DNA from: Verticiella alkaliphila
GTDB taxonomy: Bacteria; Pseudomonadota; Gammaproteobacteria; Burkholderiales; Burkholderiaceae_B
Direction: 5' to 3'
NCBI RefSeq assembly: GCF_018904615.1
Contig: NZ_JADCNH010000002.1
Coordinates: 1-64,000, forward strand
Length of the DNA stretch: 64,000 nucleotides
Part shown: positions 34,822 to 43,569 of the stretch, piece after piece
Layout of the letters: every line of letters begins with the position of its first letter
Position numbering within the stretch: the first letter of the stretch is position 1
Program-made: the position numbers and the translations under genes
Notes under the pieces: model-generated
The model's database searches: none
What the model was told of the DNA's origin: nothing
What the model saw: the letters and a program-made list of their open reading frames with translations, nothing else

Positions 34822-35459
34822 TGAGGCCGATCCGAGTATTGCTGGTGGACGATCACCCCTTGTTGCGCGACGGCATCCGGTTGGGGCTGCAGCGCGATGA
34901 CGGCATTCAGGTGGTGGGCGAAGCCGGCAGTGTGGACAGTGCGTTGGCATCGCTCGATGCCGTGCGGCCCGACGTCATCGTGACGGATATCCGCATGCCG
35001 GAGCGCAGCGGTCTCGATCTGGTGAGTGCCATTGCCGAGCGCGCCTGCTCGATGCGCGTGCTGCTGTTGTCCATGCTGGACGATGTGCGTCTCATTGATC
35101 GGGCGCTGGCCGCAGGGGCTGCCGGCTACGTGCGCAAGGACGCGGGCGCGGATACGTTGCTGGCAGCGATCCGCACAGTTGCCCAGGGCGGGCGTCATGT
35201 GGACCCCGGGGTGGCGGCCCTTCTGCGCGCACCGGATCCGGGCGTGCGAGCACCGTCGAACCTCACCCCGCGCGAAGCCGCCGTGCTGCGGCTCGTGGCC
35301 CAGGGACTCAGCAGCCGGGATATTGCCGATGCCCTGGACATGTCGGTGCGCACGGTGGAGACCCATCGCTTGCGCGTGCGCCGCAAGCTTCATCTGAGCA
35401 CGGACGTGGGCCTGACGGGGTATGTACAGGCCCTGCCGGAGATTGCACCCGCGGCGTAG
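34818..35459 (+). CDS. NarL/FixJ-family response regulator
   Basis: A 213-residue regulator with an N-terminal receiver domain (VLLVDDHPLLRDGI, phospho-Asp57 in VIVTDIRMPE, Lys in GYVRKDAGA) and a C-terminal LuxR-type helix-turn-helix (LTPREAAVLRLVAQG, SVRTVETHRLRVRRKL, about 148-190). The start overlaps the kinase stop (ATGATGA), so the two are co-translated partners. Targets are not known; the divergent PLP enzyme operon is a natural candidate. Confidence 0.92.
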   Translation: MMRPIRVLLVDDHPLLRDGIRLGLQRDDGIQVVGEAGSVDSALASLDAVRPDVIVTDIRMPERSGLDLVSAIAERACSMRVLLLSMLDDVRLIDRALAAGAAGYVRKDAGADTLLAAIRTVAQGGRHVDPGVAALLRAPDPGVRAPSNLTPREAAVLRLVAQGLSSRDIADALDMSVRTVETHRLRVRRKLHLSTDVGLTGYVQALPEIAPAA

Positions 35460-35466
35460 TCTGGCC

Positions 35467-36732
35467 TCAGGCGGGTTGCGGAGTGGCCCTGGGGGGCAGG
35501 GCGCGGCCCGGCAGGCGCAGCGACAGGACTGCCGCGCCGAACAGCAGCGCCGTCGATCCCCCGAAGGCGATCCAGTGCGTGGCGTACGTATCGAAGCCCC
35601 AGCCACCCAGCCACGAGCTCAGCATGGCGCCGATCTGGTGGCCCAGATAGGCCCAGCCGTAGAGCACCCCCACCAGGCGAACACCGTAGACATCGGCGAG
35701 GATGGCCGAGGACAGCGCGATGCTGCCCGCCCACACGATGCCGCCCAGCGCCGCTGCGCCATAGAGCTCCCAGTGCGTGCCCACCACCATCAGCGCCAGA
35801 AAGCCCAGGCCTCGCACGAAGTAGATCGTGGCGAGGATGTAGCGGCGCGGCAGGATATCTGAGAGGCGGCCCAGGACCAGCGTGCTGAAGATGGCCACGA
35901 GCCCGATGAGACCGATGCCGAGCGAGCTCGTCGTGGCGTCGAATCCGTGGTCCATCAGCATCGGCACCCCATGGGTGCCGAGCAGGTTCATGCTGTAGCC
36001 GCAGGCAAAGAGCCCGAGCGCGATCATCCAGAAGGGGCCGGTGCGCAGGGCCTGCGCCACCGTCATGCTGGGCTTGGCCGCGGCTGCCGCAGGCGTTGCG
36101 GGCGCTGCCCCGGGTGCCGGGATCTGGCTGGGCAAGAGATCGGTGTGCTCGGGCGCTTCGTCCCGGATCACCATCCAGGCGAGCGGCAGCGTGACGAGGG
36201 CGAAGAGCACCGCAAAGCCCAGCAGCGTCGATTGCCAGCCCCAGGCCTTGATGGCAAAGCCGAACGCCGGCGTCATGATGGCGATGCCAGCCATCGAGCC
36301 CGTGGACAGGAAGAACATCGCCATGCCGCGCTGCCGGGTGAACCATCGGCTGAGCACGGGGGTGAGGGCGACGGGACTCGTGAAGGCGAGCCCGACCGAC
36401 AGCAGCACACCGTAGGCGAGGAAGAATGTGATCGGATCGCGGGCCACGAGCGTCCAGGCCGTGGCGAGCAGGACGATGGCCGTGCCCACCGTGAGCGTGA
36501 CGCGTGTGCCGCGCGCGCCAGCCAGCCAGCCCGCCACGGGCATGGCCAGCCCGTAGAAGAGCATGCCGACGGCAACGATGGTGGAGAGCTGGTTGCGCGA
36601 AAAGCCGAGGTCTTCCGTCATGGGCAGGAAGAACGGCCCGATGCCCATGCGCATGCCCACCGTGAGCAAGGTCAGGAAGGTGGCCGCGGCCACGATGTTC
36701 CAGCCGTAGTAGTACCTGGCGCCGGCGGTCAT
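35467..36732 (-). CDS. MFS transporter, oxalate/formate-antiporter-like
   Basis: A 421-residue membrane protein with twelve hydrophobic segments and a central loop rich in Pro/Ala (about 205-230). It begins [14 protein letters not shown], a typical start for the monocarboxylate/OFA branch of MFS (YGW.VV...). The motifs [19 protein letters not shown] (loop 2-3) and [12 protein letters not shown] (loop 8-9) fit MFS. It probably carries a small organic acid. It converges with the response regulator, seven bases apart, and may serve the same process as the Cache kinase. Confidence 0.85.
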   Translation of the reverse strand: MTAGARYYYGWNIVAAATFLTLLTVGMRMGIGPFFLPMTEDLGFSRNQLSTIVAVGMLFYGLAMPVAGWLAGARGTRVTLTVGTAIVLLATAWTLVARDPITFFLAYGVLLSVGLAFTSPVALTPVLSRWFTRQRGMAMFFLSTGSMAGIAIMTPAFGFAIKAWGWQSTLLGFAVLFALVTLPLAWMVIRDEAPEHTDLLPSQIPAPGAAPATPAAAAAKPSMTVAQALRTGPFWMIALGLFACGYSMNLLGTHGVPMLMDHGFDATTSSLGIGLIGLVAIFSTLVLGRLSDILPRRYILATIYFVRGLGFLALMVVGTHWELYGAAALGGIVWAGSIALSSAILADVYGVRLVGVLYGWAYLGHQIGAMLSSWLGGWGFDTYATHWIAFGGSTALLFGAAVLSLRLPGRALPPRATPQPA

Positions 36733-36856
36733 GTTCTGTCTCCGTATTCTGCGTGACGCGCAAAGCGCATAAGGTTAGCAAAATCGGTAATAAGGCTGCG
36801 GCGTCATCTGGGCCAGCTCCCCGAGCTGTCGCGTTCGGTGCTACGATACGGCCCTC

Positions 36857-37018
36857 TTTGGGGAGTAGCCTGCTTTCGCAACGAAAGCGTGCGCGTCAAC
36901 ACACTTGGCTTCACGCCATGGCGCGCGCAACCGCAAGGTTTGGCGAGACCATCGACACCTGCGCCCGAGGTCCGGCGTGCGCAGCCGTGTCGTGGGCTCG
37001 TGCCGGCCGAGGTTGCTT
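36857..37018 (+). promoter_or_regulatory. yybP-ykoY manganese riboswitch
   Basis: The leader before mntP contains TTGGGGAGTAGCC (36859-36870), the signature of yybP-ykoY, then a helix region, GGCTTCACGCCATGG, and GGCGAGACCATCGACACC with a long GC-rich stem after it. The element lies directly before mntP, its usual target, and should turn on the exporter when Mn2+ is high. Confidence 0.82.
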
Positions 37019-37019
37019 C

Positions 37020-37598
37020 ATGAACATTCTCTCCACCACCCTGCTGGCGTTTGCCATGTCCACCGATGCCTTTGCGGCCGCGGTCGGCAAGGGGGCGGCA
37101 TTGCACAAGCCGCGCTGGGGCGACGCCCTGCGGGTCGGCATCATCTTCGGGGTGATCGAGGCCTTGACGCCCGTGGCAGGCTGGGCGCTGGGACTGGCGG
37201 CGGCCGACTACGTGGCCGATTGGGACCACTGGATCGCGTTCGTGCTACTGGGTGTGCTGGGCGCGCACATGATCTGGAACGGCTGTCAGCCCGGCGACGA
37301 GGATGCAGAGACGCCCAAGACCTCGCGCCATTCATTCTGGACCTTGGCCATCACGGGCTTTGCCACCAGCATCGACGCGATGGCGGTGGGCGTGGGGCTG
37401 GCCTTCATCGACGCCAACATCGTCTCCACGGCGGCGGCCATCGGCATGGCGACGCTGCTCATGGTGACACTGGGCATCATGTTGGGCCGGGTGCTCGGCA
37501 AGCTGGTGGGTTCGCGCGCCGAAATCGTCGGCGGCGTGATCCTCATCGGGATCGGCAGCGTGATTCTCTACGAGCACCTGTCGGCCGCGGCGGCATAG
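37020..37598 (+). CDS. mntP: Manganese efflux pump MntP
   Basis: MntP exports Mn2+ across the inner membrane. The 192-residue product has six hydrophobic segments and both copies of the conserved acidic motif: [15 protein letters not shown] (about 14-28) and [16 protein letters not shown] (about 117-132), with LGAHMIWNG between. The ATG at 37020 gives the usual length (E. coli 188); the longer in-frame reading runs back through the riboswitch and is not protein-like. It converges with ppiC. Confidence 0.95.
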   Translation: MNILSTTLLAFAMSTDAFAAAVGKGAALHKPRWGDALRVGIIFGVIEALTPVAGWALGLAAADYVADWDHWIAFVLLGVLGAHMIWNGCQPGDEDAETPKTSRHSFWTLAITGFATSIDAMAVGVGLAFIDANIVSTAAAIGMATLLMVTLGIMLGRVLGKLVGSRAEIVGGVILIGIGSVILYEHLSAAAA

Positions 37599-37620
37599 GC
37601 TGCCGCCACGGCAGACGTCA

Positions 37621-37902
37621 TCAGTCCTTGCGGCTGGTGACTTCCAGCAGGTGGTAGCCGAACTGCGTCTTGACCGGGCCTTGCACGGTGTTGACCGGGG
37701 CGCTGAACACCACCTGGTCGAATTCCGGCACCATCTGACCACGGCCGAAGGTGCCGAGATTGCCGCCGTCGCGGCTGGAAGGGCAGCGCGAATTGTCGCG
37801 AGCCACCTGGGCGAAGTCGGCGCCGCCTTCGATCTGGGCCTTGAGCTGGTTGCACTGCTCTTCGGTGGACACGAGGATGTGGCGGGCGGAAGCTTGGGAC
37901 AT
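37621..37902 (-). CDS. ppiC: Parvulin-type peptidyl-prolyl isomerase
   Basis: A 93-residue single-domain parvulin, the same length as E. coli PpiC. It has ARHILVSTEEQ, GADFAQVARDNSRCPS, GGNLGTFGRGQMVPEFDQVVF and TQFGYHLLEV, with the active-site His, Cys and Phe positions of the family. No signal peptide, so it acts in the cytoplasm. AAGGAG precedes the ATG at 37902. Confidence 0.95.
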   Translation of the reverse strand: MSQASARHILVSTEEQCNQLKAQIEGGADFAQVARDNSRCPSSRDGGNLGTFGRGQMVPEFDQVVFSAPVNTVQGPVKTQFGYHLLEVTSRKD

Positions 37903-38287
37903 GGGAACTCCTTGAATGAGGACTCCCCATGATAACCGCTGCGTCAAGGCGTCTCGCGACGGCGATCCCGATCACCCGAGTCGGTACCTGAGCACCGACT
38001 CGGTCGTGAACCGCACGATGATCGGCATCATCATGCCGACGGCCCCACGTTGTCATCTCGCCACGCTCAACCGTAGGTTTGTAACAATGCATGCATAAAC
38101 GCTGTCATAAATGTGACAATGCGTTTTTTGTGATGCTTATTGTTGCCGATCTGAGGCGGGCACGGGCTGAATGGTTGAGTTTACCCGCCTCCGAGCGTGG
38201 CGCCGCTGTCGCGGTGCCCTGGGATAGACGGCAATTTGCCGACTTGCCGACGAGGCAGGCGCGGCAATATCCGAGTGGAGATCGGTG
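37903..38287. other. Intergenic region with a strong hairpin and an AT-rich patch
   Basis: About 385 bases without a supported gene. CCGAGTCGGT / ACCGACTCGG (37976-37985, 37994-38003) is a perfect 10-bp stem with an eight-base loop. At about 38080-38130 the sequence turns AT-rich and has TGTCA-N6-TGACA (38103-38118), which could be an operator or promoter region for the zinc-ribbon gene. Confidence 0.4.
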
Positions 38288-38668
38288 ATGCACATGCAAG
38301 GGAACCGTGGTTTTCAGATGACCGGCGACATCGCCGCAATCGGTGCAGGTAGCGCGTCCTGCGGCACTCGCAGGAGCAACAGCGCCGAGATCGATTGTCC
38401 GTCATGCCACGTCTCCATCTCGCCCTTGTCCACCGTGTGCCGCCACTGCCGCACGAATGTCCTCGACTTTCGGGCCAGTGTCGAGCGTGACCGATTCCTG
38501 CAACTCACGCGTCGCGCCGCCAGCGTCGGTGTGGTTGGCGCCATCGCTGGGTTCATGGCGTGTTTCCTCGGCGCGGACGTGCTTCCGGCATGGTTCACGA
38601 CCGCGTCGGCGTACCTGGGCGCCGGCGGCGCGGCGCTGACTGCGATGAGCGTGGCCGCCAAGCCCTGA
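38288..38668 (+). CDS. Uncharacterised zinc-ribbon membrane protein
   Basis: A 126-residue protein with two cysteine pairs, CPSC (37-40) and CRHC (51-54), forming a zinc-ribbon-like unit, then a short charged segment and two hydrophobic helices (about 78-97 and 103-122). I do not recognise the family. The ATG at 38288 is one of several close starts (38288, 38294, and Met11). The upstream region is AT-rich and could hold its promoter. It converges with the Nif11-like precursor gene. Confidence 0.6.
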   Translation: MHMQGNRGFQMTGDIAAIGAGSASCGTRRSNSAEIDCPSCHVSISPLSTVCRHCRTNVLDFRASVERDRFLQLTRRAASVGVVGAIAGFMACFLGADVLPAWFTTASAYLGAGGAALTAMSVAAKP

Positions 38669-38788
38669 GCCCGGATTCCGGCGCTCGCGATCTCTCAAAG
38701 CCCGAGTGCGCGCTGCGCAGCCTCGCGCAGGGGCTACTCGCCCCGTCCGATGCCAAGGTGGCGGGGGCATCGCAGCGATGATGACGCC

Positions 38789-39124
38789 CTAGCTGCCCCG
38801 AAGGCCCAGCCCGGGTCCCGTCACCCAACTGCCGACGAGCTGCGGTCGAGACAGGATCGGCATGATCGTCACGATGACATTCTCGAAGCCGCCTGAGACG
38901 GTCTCCAATTGATCATCACTGAGCGGGCCTTGTTCGACCGCGTGATCACGAATCGCTTGCGCGAGTTGCTGCGCATCCACGGTCACACCATGCCGTGCCA
39001 GCGCCGTCGTGAGCGCCGAAGCACAGGCATCGGGTGTCTGGGCCTGGGCGAGTCTGCTCTGGAGCTCGGCGTCGGCGAGGAGGCGTTCAGTCAAGGACTG
39101 CACGGTGTGCGGTTCGGAAGTCAT
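38789..39124 (-). CDS. Nif11-like leader peptide RiPP precursor (orphan)
   Basis: A 111-residue peptide. Residues 1-79 resemble the Nif11 leader: SLTERLLADAELQSRLAQAQ, then a helical stretch, and LSDDQLETVSGG with the double-glycine cleavage site at 78-79. Cleavage would release a 32-residue core that has no Cys, is hydrophobic (VIVTIMPIL) and ends in a Gly-rich segment. Nif11-like leaders mark precursors of modified peptides and natural products. No modifying enzyme, peptidase or exporter is in the window. The start at 39124 is chosen by homology; the ribosome site is weak. Confidence 0.78.
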   Translation of the reverse strand: MTSEPHTVQSLTERLLADAELQSRLAQAQTPDACASALTTALARHGVTVDAQQLAQAIRDHAVEQGPLSDDQLETVSGGFENVIVTIMPILSRPQLVGSWVTGPGLGLRGS

Positions 39125-39312
39125 CGCATCGTACCTAGAGAGTGAGTGAGGGCCGGCATGCGCTGGCATTCGCACTGTAGGGGCTCGCGCGATGGGTTGC
39201 CATGGCTCAGGCGTGCTACGCAACACGCTGCGGCGTCCCGTGGGGGCCGCGCAGGTGGCATACGTAGCGCCGCAGCCTCTGCAGCGGCAGCGCGGCGTCA
39301 TGGCCTGCCCGT

Positions 39313-40485
39313 TCAGAATCCCGGGTACTTGCGCCAGATCTGCTCGTTCAGCGCGTGGTTCTCGCTGTATTCACCGATGGTCCAATCCTTGAAGGCGTAG
39401 AGATCTTCCGCCACCTCGGTGATGACGTCCCGTAGCTCCAACGGCTCCAGCCAGCGAGCGGGAATCGCCGTCGCGCCATGCAGGGCGCCCAGCAGGTTGC
39501 CCGCGATGGCGCCGGTCGAATCGGAATCGCCGCCGTGGTTCACTGCGAGGGTGACGCCGTGCTCGAAGTCGCGGGCCACCAGAGCGCAGTAGATGGCGAT
39601 CGCCAGCGCCTCCTCGGCGGTCCAGCCTTCGCCTAGCCGAGCGATGGCGTCCTCGTGGCGCAGGCCGGCTTCAGCATGTGCCTCCGCCATTTCGATTGTC
39701 GTCAGCGTGTCCTCATGGCGGGGCTCACCGCGCAGGATGTGCTTGGCCGCTGCCAGCGCCTCGGTCAGCGACGCGCCATCGGTCAACGCCAGGATCAGCA
39801 CCGCCAGCACGCCGCCCGTCAGCATGCCGGTTGGGTGGCCATGGGTCAGCGCCGCCAGCTCGCTCCCTAGCCGAAAGACATCCTGCGGCGATTCGTACTG
39901 ACGCAGGCGCCAGGCGAAGAGGCCCACCGGCGCCACCCGCATGACGCCACCGCAGCCCTTGCTGTCGTTGCTGGCCGTTTTCCCAAATGATGTCATGGCG
40001 CGCAGCGCCGACAGGCAGGTGTTGCCCGGTGCGCGGCGGCTGTGCAGCGCACGCTGCTGGTAGAGCCAGCCCGACTTCTCGGCGCTGAGTTCCACGTCGC
40101 ATGCGGGCCGTTCCCCTTGCGTGCACAGCCAGCGCAAATACGCGTGTGCCGTCACGCCGGTATACGTTGTGATGCCCTTGAAGCAGCCCCGCACCCAGCC
40201 CCGGAGCAAGCCCTCGGCCGTGAACAAGGTCATCTGCGTGTCGTCGGTGATCGTCCCGGGACCGCCATACGCCGGTGAATACTGGGTGATGCCTTCCGGG
40301 CCGAAGCGACGCAGGATCTCCGCCCGTGACATGAACTCAACCGGGGCGCCGAGCGCATCGCCGACGGCACCGCCGAGGAGGCAGCCGAGGAACCGCGCGC
40401 GCACGGGGTGCTCGGGTTGCGGTGCCCTGTGCCAGGCGGGTGGGGGTGAGTCGATGGGCGGCTCGCTATCCGGTGGGAGGGCCAT
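39313..40485 (-). CDS. ADP-ribosylglycohydrolase (DraG/ARH family)
   Basis: A 390-residue protein with the ARH fold. It has GCLLGGAVGDALGAPVEF at the start, the first metal site in GTITDDTQMT, the GHPTG motif and the second metal site GGDSDSTGAIAGN (about 318-330). These acidic residues bind two Mg/Mn ions and remove ADP-ribose from proteins, nucleic acids or small molecules. The substrate is unknown. The N-terminal 25 residues are Pro-rich and probably disordered. It lies 188 bases upstream of the Nif11-like gene on the same strand. Confidence 0.9.
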   Translation of the reverse strand: MALPPDSEPPIDSPPPAWHRAPQPEHPVRARFLGCLLGGAVGDALGAPVEFMSRAEILRRFGPEGITQYSPAYGGPGTITDDTQMTLFTAEGLLRGWVRGCFKGITTYTGVTAHAYLRWLCTQGERPACDVELSAEKSGWLYQQRALHSRRAPGNTCLSALRAMTSFGKTASNDSKGCGGVMRVAPVGLFAWRLRQYESPQDVFRLGSELAALTHGHPTGMLTGGVLAVLILALTDGASLTEALAAAKHILRGEPRHEDTLTTIEMAEAHAEAGLRHEDAIARLGEGWTAEEALAIAIYCALVARDFEHGVTLAVNHGGDSDSTGAIAGNLLGALHGATAIPARWLEPLELRDVITEVAEDLYAFKDWTIGEYSENHALNEQIWRKYPGF

Positions 40486-40565
40486 GCTCGAATTGCGCGT
40501 AAGGGGGTGCCGGGAATGTACCGCGAGCGGCTGTGTCGAGCTGACGCCAAACGTGAAGACGCGGA

Positions 40566-40600
40566 TAAAAAAATGGCCAACCTTTGCGGGTTGGCCATTT
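40566..40600 (-). terminator. Rho-independent terminator of ssrA
   Basis: On the minus strand AAATGGCCAACC and GGTTGGCCATTT form a perfect 12-bp stem with a six-base loop, followed by a run of T. It lies 27 bases past the tmRNA 3' end. Confidence 0.93.
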
Positions 40601-40626
40601 CAGCTTTACTGATATCTCGCGAATTC

Positions 40627-40993
40627 TGGTGGAGCCGGGGGGAATTGAACCCCCGTCCGCGAGCCCTCCGCAGGCAGTTCTACATGTTTAGTCGGCTTGT
40701 TAAGTTTTAACCGTGAGATTGGCCAGCCGACTGACCGGCTCACGGCGATTCACGTGATTTAAGACGCCCCCGTGTGACCCCGGTGACGCCCGATCCTTTG
40801 TGAATGACGTTGCTGTGGGTTACCCCACCTGGCCCAAAGGCAAACCAGTGCAACGCGCTTTACCGGTTTTTAAGCGGCGATAGCGAAACGCTCATCGTTG
40901 GCGTTTATTGGTGTTCCAGTGGTTTAACGAGCGAACTGGTGCTCGACATGCCCTGCACTGTTTCGCGACCCCCGTCGAATCCGGATCGGCCCC
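40627..40993 (-). ncRNA. ssrA: tmRNA
   Basis: tmRNA rescues stalled ribosomes. The 5' end is GGGGCCGATCCGGATTCGACG and the 3' end GGTTCAATTCCCCCCGGCTCCACCA, which form the tRNA-like acceptor and T-arm. The tag reading frame (40870-40902) encodes ANDERFAIAA and a stop. Pseudoknot regions lie between. Total length is about 367 nt, as usual. A terminator follows. Confidence 0.97.
40870..40902 (-). other. tmRNA proteolysis-tag reading frame
   Basis: GCC AAC GAT GAG CGT TTC GCT ATC GCC GCT TAA, giving ANDERFAIAA. The common betaproteobacterial form, as I recall it, ends ALAA; here Ile replaces Leu. The final AA, important for protease recognition, is kept. Confidence 0.9.
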
Positions 40994-41062
40994 AGTGACT
41001 GCTAGTGTACTCCAGATGGGGCAGGGGGGCGGGGTTTCAAGCCCCGTCGCGCCCTGCCGACA

Positions 41063-43243
41063 TCAGAAGTTGACGTTGGCCGTGAGCCAGAAGGCGCGGC
41101 CTGCGGGGGCCGTGCCCTTCGTGGCCGAGGTCGTCTTGAAGTACCGGCTGCCCAGCACCGTCTCGCCCGCCTGGTTGGTCCACGCCTGGTACTCGTCGAA
41201 GTTCTTGTCGAGCACGTTGTAGACGTTGGCGCCCAGCGTCACGTTCCGGGACACGCGATAGGAGCCGCCCAGGTGCAGCAGGGTGTAGGCCTTGAGATCG
41301 CCCAGGGCGTTGTACTCCAAGCGGTTGTTGCCGGTCAGGTTGTCGGGGTTGCCGTCGAATCGGCGGCTCTTGCCGCGATGCTCTGCCGTCACCCACAGGT
41401 TCAGGCGATCGGTGGCGTCCCAGCGCAGCTGCGCGTTGGCGATGTGCTTGGCGGTGTCGCTGAGCTTGCCGTTCTTCACGCCGTTCTCGATGGCTTCGCT
41501 GTCCGTCCAGGTGTAGTTCAGGTTGAGCGACCAGCGATCGGCCAGCGCGATGCGGCTCGCGAGTTCCAGGCCCCAGGTCTTGCCTTCGTCCAGGTTGATG
41601 GAATAGGTGGCCTGCGGGTTGGCCGAGCAGCTGGAGATGTAGTTGACGGTGCAGTCACCGCCGCCCGTGATGCGGTTGGTGATGCGGTTGTGAAAGAGGG
41701 TGGCCGAGCCGGTCGTGCCGTTGAGGCTGTCGAAGAGCACGCCGAATTCAGTGCTGGTGCTGATCTCCGGCTTCAGGTTCGGATTGCCGATGCTGATCAC
41801 GGAGCCTTGGCCAGAGACGCCGCTTGCACCGTCGATGAGCTGGTTCAGGCGCGGCGCGCGAAAGCCGCGGCTCACCCCGCCCTTGGCCGTCCAGTTGGGC
41901 GTGGCTTCCCACACCAGGTAGCCACGCGGGCTGAATTCGCCCCCGAAGGCATCATGGTGGTTGTAGCGCCCGCCCAGCGTCGCGGTGAGGCTGTCGGTCA
42001 GACGCCACTCGTCTTCGGCAAAGAGCGCCCACATGGTCTGCTTGTGGTTCTCGGGCAGCAAGCCGTCCGTGAACTTGGCGTCCCACCACTGCGCGCCGGT
42101 GGTGAGGATGTGGGATTCGCCCAGCGGGGTGACGAGCTTGGTGTCGAAGACGGTGTTGGTCGTCTCGAGCTTGCGGTCCGTGCCGATGGACGGATCGCGC
42201 GCGGGACGGGCGGCTGACGGGATCGTGCGGCCCAGTGTCTCCGTGGTGGAGCGCGTCAGGCTGGACTCGAGCAAGCCGATGCCGAGCCGGCTGCTGTGGC
42301 CCACGGCGACCTGGTCGCGATTGAAGCGCAGGTAGTCCCGATAGCCGTTCACGGCCACGGCAGTCACGCCCGTGGCGCAATTGCGGTAATCGACCGAGCC
42401 CAGGCGGCAGTCGTCGTTGTCGTACCAGGTGCGGCCTTGCTCGACGTCAAGCCAGACGTCGTGGTTGCGATTGGGCGTGAAGCTGAGCTTGGCGCCCAGC
42501 GTGTGCTGCCGGCTCTCGCCCGGGCGCGGATCGCGTGCATTGCCGGTGCTCCAGATGCGGTCCGAAGCGCTGCGGCGGTAGACGTCGCCGCGGATGGCGA
42601 TACCCAGCAGGTCCTTCACGATGGGGCCATCCAGGTACACGTTGAAGCGGCGCTGGCCGCCTTCGGCACTGTGTTGCGGGATGCCGATCTGGGCCGAGGC
42701 GCTACCGCCCCATTCGGGCGATACCTTGCGCGTGATGATGTTGATCACGCCACCCATGGCGTCCGAGCCGTACAGCGTGGACATGGGGCCGCGGATGACT
42801 TCGATGCGTTCGATGGCCGAGACGGGCGGCATGAAGCTCGTGAGCGCGGCGCCGAAGCCGTTGGGCGTGATGTCGCCGGCCACGTTCTGCCGGCGCCCGT
42901 CGATCAGGATGAGCGTGTAGTCGCTCGGCATGCCGCGGATGCTGATGTCCAGCCCGCCCGTCTTGCCGGTGCCGCCTTGCACGTCGATGCCGGGCACGTC
43001 CTTCAAGGCTTCTGCCAGATCGCGAAACGGCTTGGCTTCCAGATCTTCGCGCGTGATCACACTGATGCTGGCGGGCGCTTGCGCGATCTCCTGCTCGAAG
43101 CCGCTGGCTGTGACCACGATATCGGACAGGCGCACGGGATTGTCGGCGGTCTGCGCCTGGGCTGCCACGGGCAGAGCCAGCAGGACGGAGAGTGTGAGGC
43201 GGGAGAGCGCGAAGTCAGGGCGGGGCAGGAGAGACGAACGCAT
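41063..43243 (-). CDS. TonB-dependent outer-membrane receptor, siderophore type
   Basis: A 726-residue outer-membrane receptor. It has a signal peptide (cleavage near AQA, about 30), a TonB-box-like SDIVVTASG, the plug domain (GIDVQGG, IRGMPSDYTLILIDGRR, RIEVIRGPMSTLYGSDAMGGVINIITRK) and a beta-barrel ending with aromatic Phe (LTANVNF). The plug closely resembles FepA/BfeA-type ferric enterobactin receptors; a catecholate siderophore is a reasonable guess. A Fur-type box lies about 75-95 bases upstream. No other iron-uptake gene is adjacent. Confidence 0.92.
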   Translation of the reverse strand: MRSSLLPRPDFALSRLTLSVLLALPVAAQAQTADNPVRLSDIVVTASGFEQEIAQAPASISVITREDLEAKPFRDLAEALKDVPGIDVQGGTGKTGGLDISIRGMPSDYTLILIDGRRQNVAGDITPNGFGAALTSFMPPVSAIERIEVIRGPMSTLYGSDAMGGVINIITRKVSPEWGGSASAQIGIPQHSAEGGQRRFNVYLDGPIVKDLLGIAIRGDVYRRSASDRIWSTGNARDPRPGESRQHTLGAKLSFTPNRNHDVWLDVEQGRTWYDNDDCRLGSVDYRNCATGVTAVAVNGYRDYLRFNRDQVAVGHSSRLGIGLLESSLTRSTTETLGRTIPSAARPARDPSIGTDRKLETTNTVFDTKLVTPLGESHILTTGAQWWDAKFTDGLLPENHKQTMWALFAEDEWRLTDSLTATLGGRYNHHDAFGGEFSPRGYLVWEATPNWTAKGGVSRGFRAPRLNQLIDGASGVSGQGSVISIGNPNLKPEISTSTEFGVLFDSLNGTTGSATLFHNRITNRITGGGDCTVNYISSCSANPQATYSINLDEGKTWGLELASRIALADRWSLNLNYTWTDSEAIENGVKNGKLSDTAKHIANAQLRWDATDRLNLWVTAEHRGKSRRFDGNPDNLTGNNRLEYNALGDLKAYTLLHLGGSYRVSRNVTLGANVYNVLDKNFDEYQAWTNQAGETVLGSRYFKTTSATKGTAPAGRAFWLTANVNF

Positions 43244-43316
43244 GCGGCGGGCTTATCCGAGTTGACGGGGCCGACGAGCGCCGACCGCGATCAGGGGTTG
43301 ATAGTCGAGACGAATT

Positions 43317-43339
43317 TAATAATGAGAGTCGTTATTATT
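43317..43339 (-). promoter_or_regulatory. Fur box upstream of the TonB receptor
   Basis: AATAATGAGAGTCGTTATT matches the 19-base Fur consensus GATAATGATAATCATTATC at about 14 positions and is a near-perfect dyad. It lies in the 326-base gap before the receptor, whose remaining part is an AT-rich promoter area and the gph terminator. Confidence 0.8.
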
Positions 43340-43519
43340 CTACAAATCGACATCAAGTTGTATCTTTGTTTTGAATATCTGTCGCACGTTGCCGACAGAT
43401 TGCAGAGGATCGGCCCCGTTTCGACGGAATCGCGACGGTGGCAGATCGACGCTGCCCCGCGCTGGGCACATCGTCGGCAACAGCCTTGCGATGACGACAA
43501 ACGTCGATGCCCGAATGAC

Positions 43520-43544
43520 AAACGCCCCGCAGAGCGGGGCGTTT
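43520..43544 (-). terminator. Terminator after gph
   Basis: AAACGCCCCGC / GCGGGGCGTTT is a perfect 11-bp stem with an AGA loop and ends in GTTTGTC on the minus strand. It lies 26 bases past the gph stop and could also act for transcripts from the other side. Confidence 0.75.
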
Positions 43545-43569
43545 CAGGACGTGCGTCTACGCCGAAGGA

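Noticed and set aside
36753-37019. Upstream extension of MntP
   Set aside because: It translates the manganese riboswitch and is not protein-like; the start at 37020 gives the family length.
40507-40710. Reading frame with WWSRGELNPRP on the plus strand
   Set aside because: It is a translation across the 3' end of tmRNA and its terminator, a well-known false gene.
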